A DNA stretch of 64,000 nucleotides, taken from Lachnospiraceae bacterium. Lineage in GTDB: Bacteria; Bacillota; Clostridia; Lachnospirales; Anaerotignaceae. The stretch is from positions 124,001 through 188,000 of the forward strand of contig CAJTKM010000004.1 of NCBI GenBank assembly GCA_910576545.1, given 5' to 3'. Positions 60,814 through 64,000 of this stretch are shown piece after piece; within the stretch, counting starts at the first letter, position 1, and each line of letters opens with the position of its first letter. The notes under the pieces are model-generated. The model ran no database searches and was not told the DNA's origin. It saw nothing but the letters and a program-made list of their open reading frames with translations. A program made the translations under genes and the position numbers.

Positions 60814-61875
60814 ATGGGACACAAGTTCAGTCATCTTCAAAAGCGCGACCGCTACAAAATCGAAGCGTTATTGAATACGGGGCATAAGCCGCAGGAAATC
60901 GCGGACGAAATACACGTACACGTAAGCACGATATACCGGGAGATCAAGCGCGCCCGCATGGTACAGCTTACGACCGATCTTGAAGAGGTTGACAAATACA
61001 ACCCCGACGAAGCCGAAAAGAGATACCGGGAAAACCTTTCGGCAAAGGGTCCGGCGCTGAAAATCGGGAAAGACTTTGAACTTGTGGAGTATCTCGAAGC
61101 AAAAATGCTGGACAAAGACAACCCGCGTTCGCCCGCCGCCGCCCTTGCTGACATCAAGCTGGAGGGCCGGACGTTCAAAACGTCGATTTGCGTAAGCACC
61201 CTATATAGCTACATAGAAAAGGGCGTTTTCCTGACCCTGACAAATGCGGATTTGCCGGAAAAGCCGAAACGGAAGCGGAAATATAGAAAGGTACGGGAAG
61301 CAAAGAGCGCCGCGGCGGGGGACAGCATAGACCGCCGCCCGCCGGAAGTTGACGACCGAAACACGTTCGGGCATTGGGAGGGCGACACCGTTTACAGCAA
61401 AAAAGACGGGTCAAAAGCCCTGCTTGTGCTGACAGAGCGATTGACCCGCCGGGAAATTATCATGCGGATAAAGGACAGGACCGCGGAAAGCGTGATTAAA
61501 GCCCTTGACCGTATAGAACGGAAATTCGGGGCCGACCTGTTCGCAAAGCTATTTCGGACGATCACGTTTGACAACGGAAAAGAATTTTCCGACGTGGAGC
61601 GGCTGGAACGGTCCGCCTTGCGTAAGGGGAAGAAGCGGACAAAGGTTTATTTTTGTCACCCGTATTCATCTTTTGAACGCGGTTCTAATGAGTGCCAAAA
61701 CAAAATGATTCGGCGGCGCTTCCCAAAAGGAACGGATTTCGGCAAGGTATCAGACGCGGAGGTGGCGAAAGCGGAAGCGTGGGTGAACAACTACCCGCGG
61801 GAAATTTTAGGCTGGCAGACCTCCGAAATCTTGTTTCAAGCCTACCTTGCCGCCCTTGTCACCGCCCTGAAATAA
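60814..61875 (+). CDS. IS30-family DDE transposase, probable phage mobility enzyme
   Basis: 353 residues from the ATG at 60814 (CGGAGGG upstream). N-terminal HTH (HLQKRDRYKIEALLNTG...VHVSTIYREIKRA), then the catalytic core with HWEGD (D191), ITFDNGKEF (D253) and FERGSNECQNKMIRRRFPKG (E293), all three DDE residues present. It lies 16 bp from the right terminal repeat and is the only recombinase in the phage. Control is by the phage operator and a leader terminator. Confidence 0.92.
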   Translation: MGHKFSHLQKRDRYKIEALLNTGHKPQEIADEIHVHVSTIYREIKRARMVQLTTDLEEVDKYNPDEAEKRYRENLSAKGPALKIGKDFELVEYLEAKMLDKDNPRSPAAALADIKLEGRTFKTSICVSTLYSYIEKGVFLTLTNADLPEKPKRKRKYRKVREAKSAAAGDSIDRRPPEVDDRNTFGHWEGDTVYSKKDGSKALLVLTERLTRREIIMRIKDRTAESVIKALDRIERKFGADLFAKLFRTITFDNGKEFSDVERLERSALRKGKKRTKVYFCHPYSSFERGSNECQNKMIRRRFPKGTDFGKVSDAEVAKAEAWVNNYPREILGWQTSEILFQAYLAALVTALK

Positions 61876-61890
61876 AATTTTTTATATTTT

Positions 61891-61916
61891 TTTCGCATTT
61901 ACTCTTGACATTTGCG
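61891..61916 (-). repeat. right terminal inverted repeat of the prophage
   Basis: Read inward on the minus strand it begins CGC and has TAAATGCGAAA 15 bases in (plus-strand 61891-61901), mirroring the left end exactly in spacing. Confidence 0.5.
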
Positions 61917-61931
61917 AAAAATATGGTAACA
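61917..61931. repeat. 15-bp direct repeat, right prophage border
   Basis: AAAAATATGGTAACA, identical to 15916-15930. Confidence 0.65.
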
Positions 61932-62267
61932 ACAGAAAAATGCAGAAAGGTATACTTTTTTACATTTTTCTACATTTTTTACCAAAAAAAAATGCGCAAA
62001 GAAAAACCATCCGCTTCGCAGATGGTTTATAGGATTTACACAAAAATATAGAGGGGATATAGTGAAATTTTACAATTATGTTTTTATCATAATACAGAAA
62101 AAACAAAGCAGGAACTGCCATGCAAATTATTCTGCTCGAATGGACAGTCAGGCAAACATTTTTTCGAAATAATTCGCTATTTTAAGAAACACAGTTCCGG
62201 AATTTCAAAAAAAGAAAAGCCCGATTGTCGTAACAGCGTGGGGCAGAACCGCTTTGTCCAACCTATA
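61932..62267. other. intergenic host DNA right of the prophage
   Basis: A+T-rich, no credible gene. A hairpin AAACCATC...GATGGTTT near 62004-62028 is present but lacks a T-run. Nothing else recognised. Confidence 0.4.
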
Positions 62268-62319
62268 AAAAAACACCCAAAGCGGCGGTAGTTTCCCGCT
62301 GCCATTTTGGGTGTTTTTT
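62268..62319. terminator. strong terminator of the rnc operon
   Basis: Perfect 14-bp outer stem AAAAAACACCCAAA / TTTGGGTGTTTTTT (62268-62281 with 62306-62319) around a G+C-rich inner stem. T-tracts on both strands, so it can work in both directions. Confidence 0.85.
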
Positions 62320-62381
62320 GGTATATATTCGGTATACATTGCCGCGATTCCGCCCCCGCAACGCCCTCGAGCATATCCCGT

Positions 62382-63080
62382 TTACCTTCGGTTCATATGC
62401 TCCAAAGCGTTATTGGCGGCATTCTGTTCCGCTTCTTTTTTGCTTTTGCCGCTGCCAGAGCCCAACATCCGGCCTTCGTGCGTCACCTCCGCCACAAACA
62501 CCTTATTATGGTCCGGGCCATGCTCCCGCACAATGGCATACTGCAACGGAATTTTGCTGATTTTCTGTATGATTTCCTGCAAATGCGTCTTACAGTCCAG
62601 ACTGCGGAAATTATTTTTCGTTTCAGCAATACGCCCTTCCATTGTCCGCATCACATACGCCTGTGCCGCTTCAATCCCGCCGTCTATGCAGACCGCCCCG
62701 ATTACGGCCTCAAACGCATCTGCCAAAATCGAATCCCTGTTCCTGCCTCCTGTGCTTTCCTCGCCTTTTCCCAAAAGAATACAGCGCCCAATGCCCAGCT
62801 TTCTGGCAAGCTCCGCAAGCGAGCCTTCACAGACCACTGCCGCACGCAGTTTCGTCAGTTCACCTTCCGGCATCTGCGGAAATTGACGAAACATATATTC
62901 GCTTACGACCATGTCCAGCACGGCGTCCCCTAGAAATTCCAGCCGTTCATTATTCTCATGCCCGCCCCTTTTAATCTCATTCGCATAGGAGCTATGGGTC
63001 AGAGCAAGCCGGAGCAGATGTTTGTTCAAAAACGTATATTCGATTTTTCTTTCAAATTCTTCAAGGTACAAATGGTTCAT
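62382..63080 (-). CDS. rnc: ribonuclease III
   Basis: 232 residues. The signature NERLEFLGDAVLDMVVSEY and the second acidic motif ILADAFEAVIGAV mark the endonuclease domain. The C-terminal double-stranded-RNA-binding domain ends GKSKKEAEQNAANNALEHM. Cuts double-stranded RNA in rRNA and mRNA processing. Two bases separate it from acpP, in the common plsX-acpP-rnc order. Confidence 0.96.
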   Translation of the reverse strand: MNHLYLEEFERKIEYTFLNKHLLRLALTHSSYANEIKRGGHENNERLEFLGDAVLDMVVSEYMFRQFPQMPEGELTKLRAAVVCEGSLAELARKLGIGRCILLGKGEESTGGRNRDSILADAFEAVIGAVCIDGGIEAAQAYVMRTMEGRIAETKNNFRSLDCKTHLQEIIQKISKIPLQYAIVREHGPDHNKVFVAEVTHEGRMLGSGSGKSKKEAEQNAANNALEHMNRR

Positions 63081-63082
63081 TT

Positions 63083-63322
63083 TTATTCTCCGCTGCTTTC
63101 TATAACCGTTCTGATATAATCCAAAACATCACCGACTGTTTTGATGTTTTCCGCTTTGTCGTTGTCAAATTCCATATCGAATTTTTCCTCCAGCGCAACG
63201 ATAATCTGGAAAAGCTCCAGAGAATCCGCGTTCAGGTCGGCAAACGTTGTTTCCGGCGTCAGGCTTTCCTCCGGCACTCTCAGCTGCTCCGCAATCACTT
63301 TCAATACCAATGCTTCGTCCAT
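63083..63322 (-). CDS. acpP: acyl carrier protein
   Basis: 79 residues, GGAGG site. LNADSLELFQIIVALEEKFDMEF has the Ser that carries 4'-phosphopantetheine (ADSLE). Carries acyl chains in fatty acid synthesis; lies between plsX and rnc. Confidence 0.95.
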   Translation of the reverse strand: MDEALVLKVIAEQLRVPEESLTPETTFADLNADSLELFQIIVALEEKFDMEFDNDKAENIKTVGDVLDYIRTVIESSGE

Positions 63323-63634
63323 ATCTTATTCCTCCAAAACAATGTTTTTCTTAACTATACCCTATTTCTTCCCTTTTGTCAGCAGAAAACAGGGAAAATA
63401 CATAAAAATTTCATCCGGCAGTTTTCCACGCTCACTCCCTGTGCTTTTTCCGGTTTTTCCAGTCCTTTTTTGCCTACCCTGTCGAAAAATCAAGTTCTTT
63501 CAAATCATTATCAGTGTCAAGCCATGCGCCATATCTTTTCGCACAGGCATTGATAACAATGATAAAAAAAACTCCGCGGAACACCGCCGCCAGGTACCTG
63601 TGCTGCAAAACAAACGCGTCCAGAGGACGTTTCC
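63323..63634. other. intergenic region between plsX and acpP
   Basis: 312 bp. A minus-strand frame from 63716 overlaps the end of plsX but has no ribosome site and is not credible. Nothing else recognised. Confidence 0.4.
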
Positions 63635-64000
63635 TCATTCGTCCATTTTTTCCGCCTGTACTGATATTGCTTCTTTCATCTTCCCCGTAATATCCGCCTC
63701 TGTGAACAACACGCACTGTTTGACGGCGTTTTTGACTGCCCTTGCATTAGAACTGCCATGCGCTTTCACAACCAGTGATTTCAGCCCGATAAACGGCGCG
63801 CCGCCCACCTCATCAGCATCAAAGCGTTTTTTCACATTTTTGAACGGTGTTTTCAGCATCGCTGCCGCCAGTTTGTACGCCCCAGCAGTAATTTCCTCTT
63901 TGATAATGTCAATAAGTGTTTTCGCCAGACCCTCGGACAGCTTCAGTATCGTATTCCCCACAAAGCCATCACAGACAATAACGTCCGCATCGCCGAACGG
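63635..64000 (-). CDS. plsX: phosphate acyltransferase PlsX, partial (5' end outside window)
   Basis: The last 121 residues are present: DADVIVCDGFVGNTILKLSEG, then FDADEVGGAPFIGLKSLVVKAHGSSNARAV, typical of the PlsX C-terminal half. Makes acyl-phosphate for phospholipid synthesis. The gene continues beyond the right edge. Confidence 0.93.
   Translation of the reverse strand, partial: PFGDADVIVCDGFVGNTILKLSEGLAKTLIDIIKEEITAGAYKLAAAMLKTPFKNVKKRFDADEVGGAPFIGLKSLVVKAHGSSNARAVKNAVKQCVLFTEADITGKMKEAISVQAEKMDE

Larger units (their letters stand above)
15931..61916 (+). mobile_element. complete ~46-kb prophage (contractile tail, lambda-type head) with IS30-like ends
   Basis: A full set of head, tail, lysis, replication and regulatory genes, nearly all on the plus strand and visibly richer in G+C than the flanking DNA. 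Flanking 15-bp direct repeats and mutually inverted ends (CGC at the tip, then TAAATGCGAAA beginning 15 bases in, on both sides) define its limits. No tyrosine or serine integrase is recognisable; the only recombinase is an IS30-type transposase at the right end. It carries a two-target DGR. All morphogenesis genes look intact, so it may be inducible. Confidence 0.85.

Noticed and set aside
60697-61916. An independent IS30 insertion sequence inserted in the prophage
   Set aside because: The gene has the phage operator in its promoter, lies exactly at the phage end, and no second inverted repeat flanks the gene on its left side.
15931-61916. CRISPR array, tRNA genes or restriction system in the prophage
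   Set aside because: No spaced direct-repeat array, cloverleaf or nuclease gene was seen; short repeats found are operators, DGR repeats or coding repeats.
63474-63716. 80-codon minus-strand frame between plsX and acpP
   Set aside because: Overlaps the plsX 3' end, has no ribosome site and no recognisable protein features.

Overview
The window is a bacterial chromosome segment of a Gram-positive anaerobe of the Clostridia (Firmicutes) type. The basis is strong GGAGG ribosome sites, Clostridia-style hybrid sensor kinases, an S-layer-homology surface protein, and a plsX-acpP-rnc cluster. It is interrupted by one complete prophage of about 46 kb (15931-61916). The exact genus cannot be read from the sequence.

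Left host flank (1-15915): a partial GNAT acetyltransferase, a PLP-dependent alpha-oxoamine synthase, two convergently placed hybrid histidine kinases, a methyl-accepting chemotaxis protein and an 1824-residue secreted SLH protein. Two small inverted-repeat elements and degenerate direct repeats lie between them. Right host flank (61932-64000): rnc, acpP and the 3' part of plsX, all on the minus strand.

Prophage, left to right. (a) 16.0-19.3 kb: an IS30-type DNA-binding protein, a SleB-like lipoprotein hydrolase, small zinc-ribbon and membrane proteins, and a remote diversity-generating-retroelement (DGR) target gene that is frameshifted inside its variable repeat. (b) 19.3-28.5 kb: an operator-controlled leftward short transcript, an 18-bp inverted repeat (candidate origin), an HUH replication initiator, HD hydrolase, RecU-like resolvase, DNA methylase, ASCH protein, many small proteins and ParA/ParB. 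(c) 28.6-38.4 kb: a sigma-like late regulator, terminase, lambda-type head genes (GpA, portal, ClpP protease with nested scaffold, decoration protein D, capsid E) and connectors. (d) 38.4-50.5 kb: a P2-like contractile tail (sheath, tube, -1 frameshifted chaperone, tape measure, X, D, V, U, W, J, I, fibre). (e) 50.4-54.0 kb: the DGR proper: avd, template repeat, structured RNA, reverse transcriptase and the diversified tail-tip protein. (f) 54.0-57.9 kb: lysis genes. (g) 57.9-61.9 kb: the lysogeny/mobility end, with divergent promoters sharing a palindromic operator, a ribbon-helix-helix-like protein, a lipoprotein, an XRE regulator and an IS30-family DDE transposase.

The most interesting combination is threefold. 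First, a DGR has two targets at opposite ends of the phage, one of them apparently switched off by a single-base deletion inside the variable repeat. Second, the phage has no recognisable tyrosine or serine integrase; instead an IS30-type transposase sits at its right edge, matching terminal inverted repeats lie at both edges at the same distance from a 15-bp direct repeat, and a stand-alone IS30-type DNA-binding domain sits at its left edge. Third, it also carries an HUH initiator, ParAB and three copies of a 13-bp palindrome that could be their centromere sites. Together this suggests a transposable, contractile-tailed phage with plasmid-like replication and partition functions. That lifestyle is inference; the individual sequence features are directly visible.
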